A stretch of 64,000 nucleotides of DNA from positions 708,712-772,711 of the forward strand of contig NZ_FXAO01000001.1 of assembly GCF_900177645.1 (NCBI RefSeq). Direction: 5' to 3'. The DNA is from Arenibacter troitsensis. GTDB taxonomy: Bacteria; Bacteroidota; Bacteroidia; Flavobacteriales; Flavobacteriaceae. Position 1 is the stretch's first letter, and each line of letters opens with the position of its first letter. A program made the position numbers and the translations under genes. Below, piece after piece: positions 26,128-35,507 of the stretch. The notes under the pieces are model-generated. The model was given only the letters and a program-made list of their open reading frames with translations. It ran no database searches and had not been told where the DNA came from.

Positions 26128-26853
26128 TTAATGCTGGGTTATGTCTCCAGATCCTGAAACCTTAGTGCTTATTTTTTCAGGATTGCCCCAATAATCTATG
26201 TCTCCCGAACCAGAAACTTGTGCGTTTATTGCGTTATTGGCGGTTACCTTTACATTTGCAGAGCCAGAAACTGTGGCATCCACATTTTCGGCAATTAGGT
26301 CATAGGCATTCATATTGCCCGATCCTGAGATGGATACGGTTAAATGGGTTGCTTTTCCGCTTAGGGCCATATCCCCGGAACCGGACAAACTGGCGTTTAT
26401 GGAATTTACATCCAGTGCCAAGGCAATGTCCCCTGAGCCGGACATAGCGATTTCAAAATGATTGGCCATTAATGTTTTTCTGCCAACAATTTCCCCGGAG
26501 CCCGATAAGCTCAAGGCCGTAATGCTTTCTACAGGAATGGTTGTGGAAACCCCTTTTTTTCTGGAAGATGGATTTAGATTATATCCGTTTTTTACTTTTA
26601 TCGTTAATTTATTGCCGGTTACTTCGGTTATAATATGGTCCAAGATATTTTGTTCTCCCACCAAAGTAAGCATACCTTCCTTACCATCTACCAATTCAAT
26701 ATGGAAGAAACCTGAAATGGCAATTTGATCGTAGTCCTTTATTGATCTCTCTAAGGTAACCTGATTGCCGTTACCGCTTATTTTCTCGTTTCTTTGGGCA
26801 CTAATGCAGCCAATGACAAATAGACTTAATAGGCCAAGTGTTATATGTTTCAT
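26128..26853 (-). CDS. Head GIN domain (DUF2807) lipoprotein
   Basis: 241 aa from ATG 26853; the frame extends upstream to 26907 but that would run into the preceding gene. Signal peptide MKHITLGLLSLFVIGC with a plausible lipobox Cys16. The mature protein is a right-handed beta-solenoid of short repeats, many containing the SGSGDI/SGSANV pattern (about eight copies), matching the head-GIN/putative auto-transporter adhesin domain DUF2807. Surface or periplasmic; role unknown, but such proteins often follow DUF4097 genes downstream of ECF sigma operons, as here. 19 bp after the DUF4097 gene. Confidence 0.88.
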   Translation of the reverse strand: MKHITLGLLSLFVIGCISAQRNEKISGNGNQVTLERSIKDYDQIAISGFFHIELVDGKEGMLTLVGEQNILDHIITEVTGNKLTIKVKNGYNLNPSSRKKGVSTTIPVESITALSLSGSGEIVGRKTLMANHFEIAMSGSGDIALALDVNSINASLSGSGDMALSGKATHLTVSISGSGNMNAYDLIAENVDATVSGSANVKVTANNAINAQVSGSGDIDYWGNPEKISTKVSGSGDITQH

Positions 26854-26872
26854 CTTTTTTACCTGTTTACTA

Positions 26873-27964
26873 TTATTTTTTATAAAATGAAATCCCTCCG
26901 TATTCACTGTTAATGGTCATTAGATTACCACTATTTTGACTTCCGTAATAGCCCTTAAAATAATTTTGATTGGATCTTTCATTGCTAATGTTTATTTCAA
27001 ATTCATCCTTTCCACTTACTCCCGCATATTTGGTATCAATTTCAAAATTGAAATGATACCCCGGGGAGTACCCTATTTTTATGCCGGTATAATCCGTATT
27101 TATCCGAATGTTTTTGGCATCTGGTGCCATCTCGTCAATTTTCACGGACCCGTAGCTGGATTTTATATCCACGTTACCGTGAATGGTTCCCAGACTTACA
27201 TTTATATAATCTCCGTTGCCTTGGACGTTTTGTGCTTCCTTTATTTCCAATTTACCATAATCGCATACATAGGACAGGTCTTTCATAGATTGGACCGAGG
27301 CATTGGTGTAGTCGGCAACGATATCTAGGTTCCCTGCCTTTTCAATGGTAAAGCCCGAATAATCGGCATTAATTTTACCACTGTTGATGTATCCTATGGT
27401 AGATTTAGACGTGTAATCGAAGGATAATTGGTTGTTTCTACCGTGTAGTTCCCCTATTTCCAATCGGCCATAGTCGCAACTAATTTTGGCATGGCCGTCT
27501 ATTCTGTCCAAAATAATGCTGCCGTAGTCATTACTAAGATTAACGCTGTTCTTTATGGGGATCTTTACCGTGTAGTTTACCTGCATATTTACATTGTTGC
27601 TATTGCCCCAATTCCATCCCCAACTATTTTTACTCTTGTTAAAGATGGTGGTGGCGGAGACCATAGTACTGTTGCCCTCAAAATCCACGTTGATTTCATC
27701 CAGCTTGCGCTGTACCTTATCTTCGTTGTCCCCTGAGGTCTTGATATGAACCTCTATGGTTACCCGGTCCTGGTTCCAGGAGGAGATGTTTAAATTTCCA
27801 TAGCTATTGTTGATTTTCAATAAGGCGTCCAAATTTACTTTGTATTCTTTTTTAATGGTTTTCTCCTTTGTATACTTGCCTCTAGGCATATCATTCTTGG
27901 AAAAGGAACTAATTGGTACAAGCCATAACAGGGCGATTATATATCTAAGCCGTAATATTTTCAT
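26873..27964 (-). CDS. DUF4097-type exported beta-solenoid protein
   Basis: 363 aa with an N-terminal signal peptide (about 4-22). The mature protein is made of beta repeats of about 20 residues in which the pattern YGSVKI, YGRLEI, DYTGIKI, DYSGFTI recurs, typical of DUF4097 and related adhesin-like domains. Likely secreted or surface located. It overlaps the putative anti-sigma gene upstream by 20 nt and precedes the DUF2807 gene, so it belongs to the four-gene ECF sigma operon. I infer an envelope-stress output; biochemical role unknown. Confidence 0.85.
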   Translation of the reverse strand: MKILRLRYIIALLWLVPISSFSKNDMPRGKYTKEKTIKKEYKVNLDALLKINNSYGNLNISSWNQDRVTIEVHIKTSGDNEDKVQRKLDEINVDFEGNSTMVSATTIFNKSKNSWGWNWGNSNNVNMQVNYTVKIPIKNSVNLSNDYGSIILDRIDGHAKISCDYGRLEIGELHGRNNQLSFDYTSKSTIGYINSGKINADYSGFTIEKAGNLDIVADYTNASVQSMKDLSYVCDYGKLEIKEAQNVQGNGDYINVSLGTIHGNVDIKSSYGSVKIDEMAPDAKNIRINTDYTGIKIGYSPGYHFNFEIDTKYAGVSGKDEFEINISNERSNQNYFKGYYGSQNSGNLMTINSEYGGISFYKK

Positions 27965-28505
27965 TTTCGTAGTTTTTTAAATTTTTAATTTCTTCAATTT
28001 GTTCCAGTACTTCATTTAATAGATCTATTCTGGTCTGAAAATTGGTGATCATGGCACTTAATATTAGTTTGCTATTGCCTCCATCCAATAGATCCTGCTC
28101 CATCTTTTTGTAATCATTGTCCAAGTTTCTAAGTTGGGTCATGGTGTCGGCAATTAATTTTTGAGTTTCGGGTGTACTTTCTTTTTGCATTTTTTTTACC
28201 TGGTCCTCTATGACACTGGCAAAGTAGTTTTCGGTATTGCTTATTTCCGGAGAAATTTTGGAAACCTGCTGCTGTACGCTTGGGGATGTGTAAAGGAAAT
28301 TGAATCCTAGGCTGCACAATATTAGTAAGGCAGCGGCTATGGATAGTGGCTTCCAACCGAAAAGATTCCTTTTGGTTTTTGTTGACGCCTTCGAAGTGGC
28401 TTCCAATTTTGCCAGAAACCTTGATCGGTGTCCATCTGCCGGTTCCGCTGTATCAAAGGAGTCCTTTAATTCCTCAAACAGTTTTTCTATATGATCAACT
28501 TCCAT
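27945..28505 (-). CDS. Single-pass membrane protein, probable anti-sigma factor
   Basis: 186 aa. The N-terminal cytoplasmic part (about 1-48, MEVDHIEKLFEELKDSFDTAEP and a GHRSRFLAKLEA helix) precedes one transmembrane helix (about 52-71). A long charged, coiled-coil-like periplasmic part follows, with LRNLDNDYKKMEQDLLDGGNS and a terminal helix. It overlaps the ECF sigma gene by 11 nt. Architecture and position match flavobacterial anti-sigma factors, although the zinc-binding ZAS motif is absent. Confidence 0.78.
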   Translation of the reverse strand: MEVDHIEKLFEELKDSFDTAEPADGHRSRFLAKLEATSKASTKTKRNLFGWKPLSIAAALLILCSLGFNFLYTSPSVQQQVSKISPEISNTENYFASVIEDQVKKMQKESTPETQKLIADTMTQLRNLDNDYKKMEQDLLDGGNSKLILSAMITNFQTRIDLLNEVLEQIEEIKNLKNYENENITA

Positions 28506-29058
28506 GGTATTCGGTATTTAATTTTTGTCTTAGGCTATCTTTTGCCCTGGATATCAATGTCCTACAATTGGCGTAACTCAATTTCATTATTTCGCATATT
28601 TCTTCGTAATCGTATCCTTCAATTAAATGTAAGGTCAAAGAAATTCTGTAATTGTCTTTTAACAGCTTCATGGTTTCAATCACTTTTTGAGCCTTTAGTT
28701 CAATCATTCCATTATCTGGGACATATCCATCATTGTCTTCGACCTTGTACAGTACATTTCCAAGATCTACTTCCTGGCGTTTCAATCTCTTTTTATATTG
28801 ATGAATACTATTGTTTACCACAATTCGCTTTAACCAGGCCCCAAAGGAAACTTCACCCTTAAATTGGTCCAGTTTGGTCAGTGCACTTAGTAGGGATTCC
28901 TGCATTACATCTTCTGCAATGGCACTGTCTTTTACAATCCTATAGGAAACATTGTACATTCCTTTGTAATAGCGATTGTAAATTTCTAGTTGCGCGTTAC
29001 GGTCCCCCTTTAGGCACAATGGTATCAACTCATCAATATGTCTCTTTTCTAGGCTCAA
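28495..29058 (-). CDS. ECF-type RNA polymerase sigma factor
   Basis: 187 aa. Region 2 at about 25-90 (YNVSYRIVKDSAIAEDVMQESL and FKGEVSFGAWLKRIVVNNSI). Region 4 at about 125-178 (LLKDNYRISLTLHLIEGYDYEEI, SYANCRTLISRAKDSLRQKL). Start codon appears to be TTG at 29058; no ATG precedes region 2. It heads a four-gene operon with its putative anti-sigma factor and two beta-solenoid envelope proteins, and likely autoregulates it. Divergent from lon, with 219 bp between. Confidence 0.92.
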   Translation of the reverse strand: MSLEKRHIDELIPLCLKGDRNAQLEIYNRYYKGMYNVSYRIVKDSAIAEDVMQESLLSALTKLDQFKGEVSFGAWLKRIVVNNSIHQYKKRLKRQEVDLGNVLYKVEDNDGYVPDNGMIELKAQKVIETMKLLKDNYRISLTLHLIEGYDYEEICEIMKLSYANCRTLISRAKDSLRQKLNTEYHGS

Positions 29059-29132
29059 AAAGGTATTGGTTTGCTTAATAGATGAGGTAATTTATGGAAT
29101 GTTACAGTTTATTTATAAAAAGATTTTCTTTG

Positions 29133-29148
29133 TTGGCATAAGAATTGC
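29133..29148 (+). promoter_or_regulatory. Sigma-54-like promoter element upstream of lon
   Basis: TTGGCATAAGAATTGC fits the -24/-12 consensus TTGGCAYRN4TTGC at every defined position, with the invariant GG and GC separated by exactly ten bases. It points towards lon, with about 120 nt between the expected start site and the lon ATG. The match is good, but no enhancer-binding site or rpoN gene is in view. Confidence 0.4.
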
Positions 29149-29277
29149 CCAAATAGAAATGAAAAGGAAATGTTAGAATCCCCAACCTCCTGATTATTAT
29201 AGGGAAAGGAGGTGTATAATGGATTAAATATAAATTATTTCTCTGTCTTTTAATGACAGAATGACCGAAATTAGAAT

Positions 29278-31728
29278 ATGGCTAAAACAAAAAACATACA
29301 ATTTGACACAATGTCATTGCACGGGATCGATGAGGATGCGGAATTAATACCCTTAATGACACCTGAGGATGAGGAGGAGATCAATAATGAAAAGTTGCCC
29401 GAAACCTTGCCTATATTACCCTTGCGCAATACTGTTTTGTTTCCTGGCGTAGTAATTCCGATTACTGCAGGAAGGGATAAATCCATTAAATTGATAAAGG
29501 ATGCCAATAACGGATCAAAGGTGATTGGTGTAGTAGCGCAAAAAGATGAGGAAACGGAAAATCCCGGCGTAAAGGATATCAATACGTTGGGAACGGTGGC
29601 GAGAATATTAAGGGTTTTACAAATGCCCGATGGAAACACTACGGTAATCATTCAGGGTAAAAAGAGGTTTGAGGTGGCCGAGGTGCTTACGGAAAAGCCT
29701 TACATTACAGCTACCGTGAGAGAAACTACCGAGGTTAGACCTGTGCGTGACGACAAGGAATTTAGGGCAATTATAGATTCGATTAAAGAACTGTCCTTGC
29801 AGATTATAAGGGATAATCCCAATATCCCCAGTGAGGCTTCGTTTGCTATAAAGAATATTCAGAGTGATTCTTTTTTAATAAATTTTGTTTGTTCCAACCT
29901 TAACTTGAGCGTAAAGGACAAGCAGGAATTACTGGAAATAGGAAGTTTACAGGATCGTGCTTTAGCTACCCTTAAATATATGAACATTGAGCTTCAGAAA
30001 TTGGAACTGAAAAACGATATTCAGTCCAAAGTGAGAAGTGATATGGATCAGCAGCAACGGGAGTACTATCTTCATCAGCAAATGAAGACCATCCAAGAGG
30101 AATTGGGTGGGCTTTCTTATGAAGAGGAAGTGGATGAGATGCGGAATAAGGCCAAAAAGAAGAAGTGGAACAAGTCCGTTGCCGAACATTTTGAAAAGGA
30201 ATTGGCCAAAATGCAGCGGATGAATCCTCAGGTGGCAGAGTATTCCATTCAAAGGAACTATTTGGATCTGTTTTTGGAGTTGCCCTGGAACGAATATTCC
30301 AAGGATAAATTCGATTTAAAAAGGGCCCAAAAGATATTGGATAGGGACCATTATGGTCTGGAAGATGTTAAAAGAAGGATAATCGAATATTTGGCGGTTT
30401 TAAAATTGCGAAATGATATGAAATCGCCCATCCTATGTTTATTTGGACCTCCAGGGGTTGGTAAAACCTCTCTGGGAAAATCGGTAGCGGAGGCTTTGGG
30501 AAGGGAGTATGTGCGTATTTCATTGGGTGGCCTAAGGGACGAAGCCGAGATTCGCGGGCATCGTAAAACCTATATAGGGGCTATGCCCGGTAGAATTATT
30601 CAAAGTCTAAAAAAGGCCGGTAAATCCAACCCCGTTTTTATTTTGGATGAAATAGACAAACTGTCCAATAGCCATCAAGGTGATCCATCCTCTGCAATGT
30701 TGGAGGTTTTGGATCCGGAACAGAACAATGAGTTTCATGATAACTTTTTGGAAATGGGCTACGACCTATCCAAAGTAATGTTCATTGCTACGGCCAATAG
30801 TTTGTCCGAAATACAGCCTGCCCTTAGGGATAGGATGGAAATTATACACGTAACCGGCTATACCATAGAGGAAAAAGTAGAGATAGCCAGGAGGCACCTA
30901 TTGCCCAAGCAGCTAAAGGAACATGGTCTTACCGTAAAACATTTGAAAATTGGCAAACCTCAATTGGAAAAGATCGTGGAAGGCTATACCAGGGAATCAG
31001 GGGTTAGGTCCCTGGAGAAACAAATTGCCAAGATGGTAAGGCATGCTGCCAAATCTATAGCAATGGATGAGGAGTACAACCAAAAGGTTTCCTTTGAGGA
31101 TATTGAAAAGGTTTTGGGGCCTGCTCGTATGGAAAGGGATAAGTACGAAAATAACGAGGTGGCCGGTGTGGTCACGGGATTGGCATGGACTAGTGTTGGT
31201 GGGGATATTTTATTTATTGAGTCCATCCTGTCAAAGGGAAAGGGCAACCTGACCATTACGGGTAACTTGGGCACGGTGATGAAGGAGTCTGCCACCATAG
31301 CCATGGAGTATATTAAATCCAATTCGGATAGGTATGGAATAGATTCTGAAGTATTTGATAAGTACAATGTTCATATTCATGTTCCGGAAGGGGCTACCCC
31401 AAAGGACGGTCCCAGTGCTGGAATCACCATGTTAACCTCTTTGGTATCCCTGTTCACCCAGAAAAAAATAAAAAAGAGCCTGGCAATGACGGGAGAAATA
31501 ACCTTAAGGGGAAAAGTGTTGCCTGTTGGGGGGATTAAGGAAAAGATTTTGGCTGCAAAAAGGGCAAAAATAAAGGAGATCATTCTTTGCGAGGATAACA
31601 GGAAGGATATTTTGGAAATTAAGGAGGACTATTTAAAGGGGCTTACTTTTCACTATGTAAACGATATGCAGGAGGTGATAGATATTGCCATCACCGATGA
31701 GTCCGTTAAAAATCCAAAGCAGTTGTAA
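29278..31728 (+). CDS. lon: ATP-dependent protease Lon
   Basis: 816 aa. The N-terminal LON substrate-binding domain (about 40-235, starting [15 protein letters not shown]) is followed by a coiled-coil linker with [17 protein letters not shown]. The AAA+ module has Walker [10 protein letters not shown] at 390-398 and Walker [10 protein letters not shown]. The peptidase domain carries the catalytic dyad Ser713 (DGPSAGITM) and Lys754 (GGIKEKIL). It is a cytoplasmic hexameric protease for misfolded and regulatory proteins. Slightly longer than E. coli Lon because of an acidic N-terminal tail. Followed by a strong terminator. Confidence 0.97.
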   Translation: MAKTKNIQFDTMSLHGIDEDAELIPLMTPEDEEEINNEKLPETLPILPLRNTVLFPGVVIPITAGRDKSIKLIKDANNGSKVIGVVAQKDEETENPGVKDINTLGTVARILRVLQMPDGNTTVIIQGKKRFEVAEVLTEKPYITATVRETTEVRPVRDDKEFRAIIDSIKELSLQIIRDNPNIPSEASFAIKNIQSDSFLINFVCSNLNLSVKDKQELLEIGSLQDRALATLKYMNIELQKLELKNDIQSKVRSDMDQQQREYYLHQQMKTIQEELGGLSYEEEVDEMRNKAKKKKWNKSVAEHFEKELAKMQRMNPQVAEYSIQRNYLDLFLELPWNEYSKDKFDLKRAQKILDRDHYGLEDVKRRIIEYLAVLKLRNDMKSPILCLFGPPGVGKTSLGKSVAEALGREYVRISLGGLRDEAEIRGHRKTYIGAMPGRIIQSLKKAGKSNPVFILDEIDKLSNSHQGDPSSAMLEVLDPEQNNEFHDNFLEMGYDLSKVMFIATANSLSEIQPALRDRMEIIHVTGYTIEEKVEIARRHLLPKQLKEHGLTVKHLKIGKPQLEKIVEGYTRESGVRSLEKQIAKMVRHAAKSIAMDEEYNQKVSFEDIEKVLGPARMERDKYENNEVAGVVTGLAWTSVGGDILFIESILSKGKGNLTITGNLGTVMKESATIAMEYIKSNSDRYGIDSEVFDKYNVHIHVPEGATPKDGPSAGITMLTSLVSLFTQKKIKKSLAMTGEITLRGKVLPVGGIKEKILAAKRAKIKEIILCEDNRKDILEIKEDYLKGLTFHYVNDMQEVIDIAITDESVKNPKQL

Positions 31729-31756
31729 AGAGATTGATTTTAATGAATTTAAAGGA

Positions 31757-31795
31757 AGTGCCTACTAGAAAAATAGTAGGTACTTTTTGTTTTTT
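31757..31795 (+). terminator. Intrinsic terminator after lon
   Basis: An 11-bp stem with one G-T pair (AGTGCCTACTA / TAGTAGGTACT), GAAAAA loop, and a TTTTTGTTTTTT tract. Starts 29 bp after the lon stop codon. Confidence 0.9.
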
Positions 31796-31942
31796 AGGGA
31801 AGCTGTGGCCATTTGATAAAAGTTTTGGCAGGATCTGAATGATGCCTGGGAGTTGGAGTTTGAAAGTATTCCCCTGTCAAAATGGTAATATTAAGGCTTG
31901 TCTATATGTTCCAATTGAGCAATTCTTACTATTTTTAGACCC

Positions 31943-32635
31943 ATGGGAAAGATTACTATAGCTATTGATGGATATTCGTCTACCGGAAAAAGCACAATTG
32001 CCAATCAGTTGGCAAAGGCATTGGATTATGTTTACGTAGATACCGGGGCCATGTACAGGGCGGTAACACTTTTTGCTATGCGAGAAGGTTTTATTGGGGG
32101 TGAAAATGATAATCTGAATGGCTTGGTCGATGTTCTTCCCAAGGTAGATTTAAAATTTGTCTACAATAAATCCCTTGGGTATTCAGAAATGTATTTGAAC
32201 GGGGAGAATGTGGAGAAGGAAATCCGCACCTTGCCGGTTTCCCAACAAGTAAGTAAGATTGCTACAATTGAGAAGGTAAGGTTAAAATTGGTGGGGATGC
32301 AACAGGAAATGGGCAAGAAAAAAGGAGTTGTAATGGATGGTAGGGATATAGGTACCGTAGTCTTTCCCGATGCCGAATTTAAAATTTTTATGACGGCTTC
32401 ACCAGAAACCAGGGCGTTTAGAAGATATAAGGAGCTTTTGGACAAAGGCGAGAAGGTCTCATATGACGAAGTGTTGAAGAATGTCCAGACCAGGGATTAT
32501 ATTGATTCCCATCGCGAATTTTCACCCTTAAGAAAAGCGGATGATGCCATAGAATTTGATAATAGTGACATGGGATTAAAGGAGCAATTGGAACGCATTT
32601 ATAATTTTGCACTCCGTAAAATTGAAGGAAAATAA
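31943..32635 (+). CDS. cmk: (d)CMP kinase
   Basis: 230 aa, a usual length for Cmk. The P-loop GYSSTGKST lies at 10-18. VDTGAMYRAVTL marks the CMP-binding region, MDGRDIGTVVFPDA the conserved central motif, and TASPETRAFRRY with RDYIDSHREFSPL the lid and acceptor-site residues. It phosphorylates CMP and dCMP with ATP for nucleotide synthesis. It lies about 210 bp after lon, beyond the lon terminator, and upstream of a large inverted repeat shared with the converging BON-LysM gene. Confidence 0.94.
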   Translation: MGKITIAIDGYSSTGKSTIANQLAKALDYVYVDTGAMYRAVTLFAMREGFIGGENDNLNGLVDVLPKVDLKFVYNKSLGYSEMYLNGENVEKEIRTLPVSQQVSKIATIEKVRLKLVGMQQEMGKKKGVVMDGRDIGTVVFPDAEFKIFMTASPETRAFRRYKELLDKGEKVSYDEVLKNVQTRDYIDSHREFSPLRKADDAIEFDNSDMGLKEQLERIYNFALRKIEGK

Positions 32636-32665
32636 ATTTCTTTTTATTGATCTTCTAAATATCAA

Positions 32666-32723
32666 TTCGGGCGTAGTTGGGATGTTGTTGGCCTTAATGG
32701 CTTCAATCCCAACTACGCCCGAA
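32666..32723. repeat. 18-bp perfect inverted repeat between converging genes
   Basis: Arms at 32666-32683 and 32706-32723 are perfect reverse complements of each other (18 bp, starting TTCGGGCGTAG). The 22-nt spacer has its own small GCC/GGC pairing. It lies midway between the cmk and BON-LysM stop codons, so a bidirectional terminator is the simplest reading, yet no T-tract follows on either side. Confidence 0.75.
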
Positions 32724-32740
32724 GTTAATTTGTGATTCCC

Positions 32741-33118
32741 TTAGTTGGGGATAACCAAGACTTGGTCTGGATGAATAACATCCGGATTTTTCAGGATATT
32801 GGTATTTGCTTCAAAAATTTTCTTGTATTTCATTGGGTCGCCATAGTATTTTTTGGCAATCTTGCTAAGGGACTCCCCACTTTTTACGGTGTGTCTGTGA
32901 TAAACACTTTCGTCTGCAACGGTAATGTTGGCTTTAATATCCGACGGATTTTCACCGCCCAGTTCCTTTATTTTATCCCACAAAAGGTTTTTCTCGTACT
33001 GGGTTGCCGCCTGTCCTTTTATTTTTAGAATACCTGCTTCCTCTTTTACGTCACCATCCTTTATTTTTAACTGTTCGCCAAGATTCAGGACAGCTTGATA
33101 TTTTGCTTTCACACTCAT
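32741..33118 (-). CDS. BON-LysM protein (Kbp/YgaU-like)
   Basis: 125 aa. The BON-like domain at about 12-66 (LKIKDGDVKEEAGILKIKGQA) is followed by a LysM domain at about 75-124 (HTVKSGESLSKIAKKYYGD then NPDVIHPDQVLVIPN). This two-domain order and length match E. coli Kbp (YgaU), a cytoplasmic potassium-binding protein; no signal peptide is present here either. A potassium-sensing role is by analogy only. Divergent from rpsA. Confidence 0.88.
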   Translation of the reverse strand: MSVKAKYQAVLNLGEQLKIKDGDVKEEAGILKIKGQAATQYEKNLLWDKIKELGGENPSDIKANITVADESVYHRHTVKSGESLSKIAKKYYGDPMKYKKIFEANTNILKNPDVIHPDQVLVIPN

Positions 33119-33230
33119 AATCGTATTTTTTAATGGTTAAAATTTATGGTTTCAAGATAGGGATTATTGGTCAAGTTTTCATCGATTTTTAGAAAATAGT
33201 CAAGTAATTGACACTCATCTCATTTTTAGG

Positions 33231-33261
33231 TTTGTAAAACCATTTTTTAGTTGTATTTTTG
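33231..33261 (+). promoter_or_regulatory. Promoter of rpsA (TTTG-N19-TATTTTTG)
   Basis: TTTG at 33231-33234 and TATTTTTG at 33254-33261 are separated by exactly 19 nt, a textbook Bacteroidota sigma-ABfr promoter. The predicted start near 33268 gives a leader of about 110 nt before the rpsA ATG, long enough for translational control by S1. Confidence 0.8.
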
Positions 33262-33380
33262 CACTCCTTTTTTAGCAAAGCATCGAGAGGAAAAAGGGAC
33301 GAAAAGAAAATCAATATAACTTCTTCCGTGGTAATTGTTAGCTCTTGTTACTCCATGGAATACAAATTAATAATCAGCAA

Positions 33381-35222
33381 ATGGCTGAAGAAAAAACAAC
33401 AGTTGAGGTAGAAGAAACTACCGAGGCTACACAAGAAACAAAAGTAGAAGCCCAAGCGCAGGATCCAAAAGAGTTTTTGGAAAATTTTGATTGGGACAAG
33501 TACGAGCAAGGAATAGAGCGCGTTGATGATTCCAAATTAAAGGAATTTGAAAACTTGGTCGCTGAAAACTTTGTAGATACTGCAGATGAAGAAGTAGTAC
33601 AGGGAACAGTAGTGTACCTTACGGAACGTGAGGCGATTATTGATATCAATGCCAAATCTGAAGGGGTTATTTCACTGAACGAATTCCGATACAATCCTGA
33701 CCTTAAGGTTGGAGATAAGGTAGAGGTGTTGATCGATATCCGCGAGGATAAAAGTGGACAGTTGGTACTTTCACACAGAAAGGCAAGAACTATTATGGCT
33801 TGGGATCGTGTAAATGCGGCTCATGACAAAGAAGAGATTGTTAGTGGTTTTGTAAAATGCAGAACTAAAGGTGGTATGATCGTCGATGTTTTTGGAATTG
33901 AGGCGTTCTTGCCAGGTTCACAAATAGATGTTAAGCCAATCCGTGATTACGATCAATATGTAAATAAGACTATGGAATTTAAAGTGGTTAAGATAAACCA
34001 CGAATTCAAAAACGTAGTTGTATCGCATAAGGCGTTGATCGAGGCCGATATCGAAGAGCAGAAAAAAGAAATCATCGGTCAATTGGAAAAAGGACAGGTT
34101 CTTGAAGGTGTTGTTAAAAACATTACTTCTTACGGTGTCTTTATTGATCTTGGTGGCGTAGATGGATTGGTACACATTACCGACCTGTCTTGGAGCAGGA
34201 TCAACCATCCAAATGAAGTGGTGGAATTGGATCAGAAATTAAACGTTGTTATCCTTGACTTTGATGAGAACAAATCTAGAATCCAGTTAGGTCTTAAGCA
34301 ATTGGAGAAACATCCTTGGGATGCTCTTAGCGAAGACATTAAAATTGGAGACAAAGTGAAAGGTAAGGTAGTGGTTATTGCCGACTACGGTGCATTTATC
34401 GAAGTTGCAGAAGGTGTTGAAGGATTGATCCACGTTTCTGAAATGTCTTGGTCTACGCATTTACGTTCCGCTCAGGATTTCGTAAAAGTTGGTGACGAGG
34501 TAGAGGCTGTTGTATTGACCTTGGATAGGGAAGACCGTAAAATGTCTCTTGGAATTAAGCAATTAACTCCGGATCCATGGACCGACATTACTAGCAAATA
34601 TCCTGTTGGATCCAAGCATAAAGGTATAGTTCGTAATTTCACCAATTTTGGTGTGTTTGTTGAATTGGAAGAAGGAATAGACGGGTTGATATACATTTCC
34701 GATCTTTCTTGGACCAAGAAAATTAAGCATCCATCCGAGTTTGTAACCGTAGGTGATACTTTGGAAGTTGAGGTATTGGAATTGGATGTTGAAGGTCGTA
34801 AACTAAGTTTAGGACACAAGCAGACTACAGAAAATCCTTGGGATAAGTACGAAACTGAATTTGCATTGGATACAGTTCACAAAGGAACTATCTCTGAAAT
34901 AGTGGATAAAGGAGCAACCATAGAATTTAACGAGGATATCGTTGCCTTCGTACCATCACGTCATTTGGAAAAAGAAGATGGCAAGAAATTGGTAAAAGGT
35001 GAAGAGGCCGAGTTCAAGATCATTGAATTCAATAAAGAATTCAAAAGAGTTGTAGCTAGCCACACCGCTATCTTTAGGGAAGAGGAACAACGCAATGTAA
35101 AAGCTGCCGTTAAGAAAGCTGCAGCCTCTGCTGATGAAGCTAAACCTACTATAGGTGATGCCAATGAAGCATTGCAAGCATTGAAAGATAAAATGGAAGC
35201 TAACGACAAGAAAAAGAAGTAA
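33381..35222 (+). CDS. rpsA: 30S ribosomal protein S1
   Basis: 613 aa from ATG 33381; twelve upstream in-frame codons are open but not conserved. A Bacteroidota-specific acidic N-terminus (about 1-50, AEEKTTVEVEETTEAT) is followed by six S1 RNA-binding repeats. The clearest are the third to fifth, each with a GVFIDLGGVDGLVHITDLSW-type strand pair, followed by a short Lys/Ala-rich tail. S1 binds mRNA leaders and helps them load on the 30S subunit. In Bacteroidota, which rarely use Shine-Dalgarno pairing, S1 is especially important. Own promoter and strong terminator. Confidence 0.96.
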   Translation: MAEEKTTVEVEETTEATQETKVEAQAQDPKEFLENFDWDKYEQGIERVDDSKLKEFENLVAENFVDTADEEVVQGTVVYLTEREAIIDINAKSEGVISLNEFRYNPDLKVGDKVEVLIDIREDKSGQLVLSHRKARTIMAWDRVNAAHDKEEIVSGFVKCRTKGGMIVDVFGIEAFLPGSQIDVKPIRDYDQYVNKTMEFKVVKINHEFKNVVVSHKALIEADIEEQKKEIIGQLEKGQVLEGVVKNITSYGVFIDLGGVDGLVHITDLSWSRINHPNEVVELDQKLNVVILDFDENKSRIQLGLKQLEKHPWDALSEDIKIGDKVKGKVVVIADYGAFIEVAEGVEGLIHVSEMSWSTHLRSAQDFVKVGDEVEAVVLTLDREDRKMSLGIKQLTPDPWTDITSKYPVGSKHKGIVRNFTNFGVFVELEEGIDGLIYISDLSWTKKIKHPSEFVTVGDTLEVEVLELDVEGRKLSLGHKQTTENPWDKYETEFALDTVHKGTISEIVDKGATIEFNEDIVAFVPSRHLEKEDGKKLVKGEEAEFKIIEFNKEFKRVVASHTAIFREEEQRNVKAAVKKAAASADEAKPTIGDANEALQALKDKMEANDKKKK

Positions 35223-35245
35223 GCTTTTAGATTATTTGTATAAGG

Positions 35246-35276
35246 AAGCCCTGACATTTGTCAGGGCTTTTTTTTT
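35246..35276 (+). terminator. Intrinsic terminator after rpsA
   Basis: Stem AAGCCCTGACA / TGTCAGGGCTT (11 bp, very short loop) followed by a run of eight or more T, 24 bp after the rpsA stop codon. Confidence 0.92.
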
Positions 35277-35471
35277 GTTCTAAAAATTTGAAATTTCCAT
35301 GCTGTATAAAGTAGAAATAGGGAGTAGTTTAATTACGGGGTTATCCGTGCCCGGAAGGTTACATAAATTGCAACCCGTGGGTTCTCAAGGAATTATGTGC
35401 CAGTTAAAATACTTATTTCTGTTAAGTTGTGGTCTTTTGTCTTTACGGCGCCAATATTAAATAGAAATCCC

Positions 35472-35479
35472 TACTTTTG
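35472..35479 (+). promoter_or_regulatory. Bacteroidota -7 promoter box (TACTTTTG) of the pyrR operon
   Basis: Exact TAnnTTTG match 28 nt before the pyrR ATG. The -33 region is not a clear TTTG at 19-nt spacing, so strength is uncertain. It would drive pyrR, pyrB and the small gene after them. Confidence 0.5.
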
Positions 35480-35507
35480 TAGTTCAAAAGCATTGGCCAA
35501 ATCATCT

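Noticed and set aside
26854-26907. Longer N-terminus for the DUF2807 lipoprotein
   Set aside because: It would overlap the DUF4097 stop and place the signal peptide internally; the ATG at 26853 gives a normal lipoprotein start.
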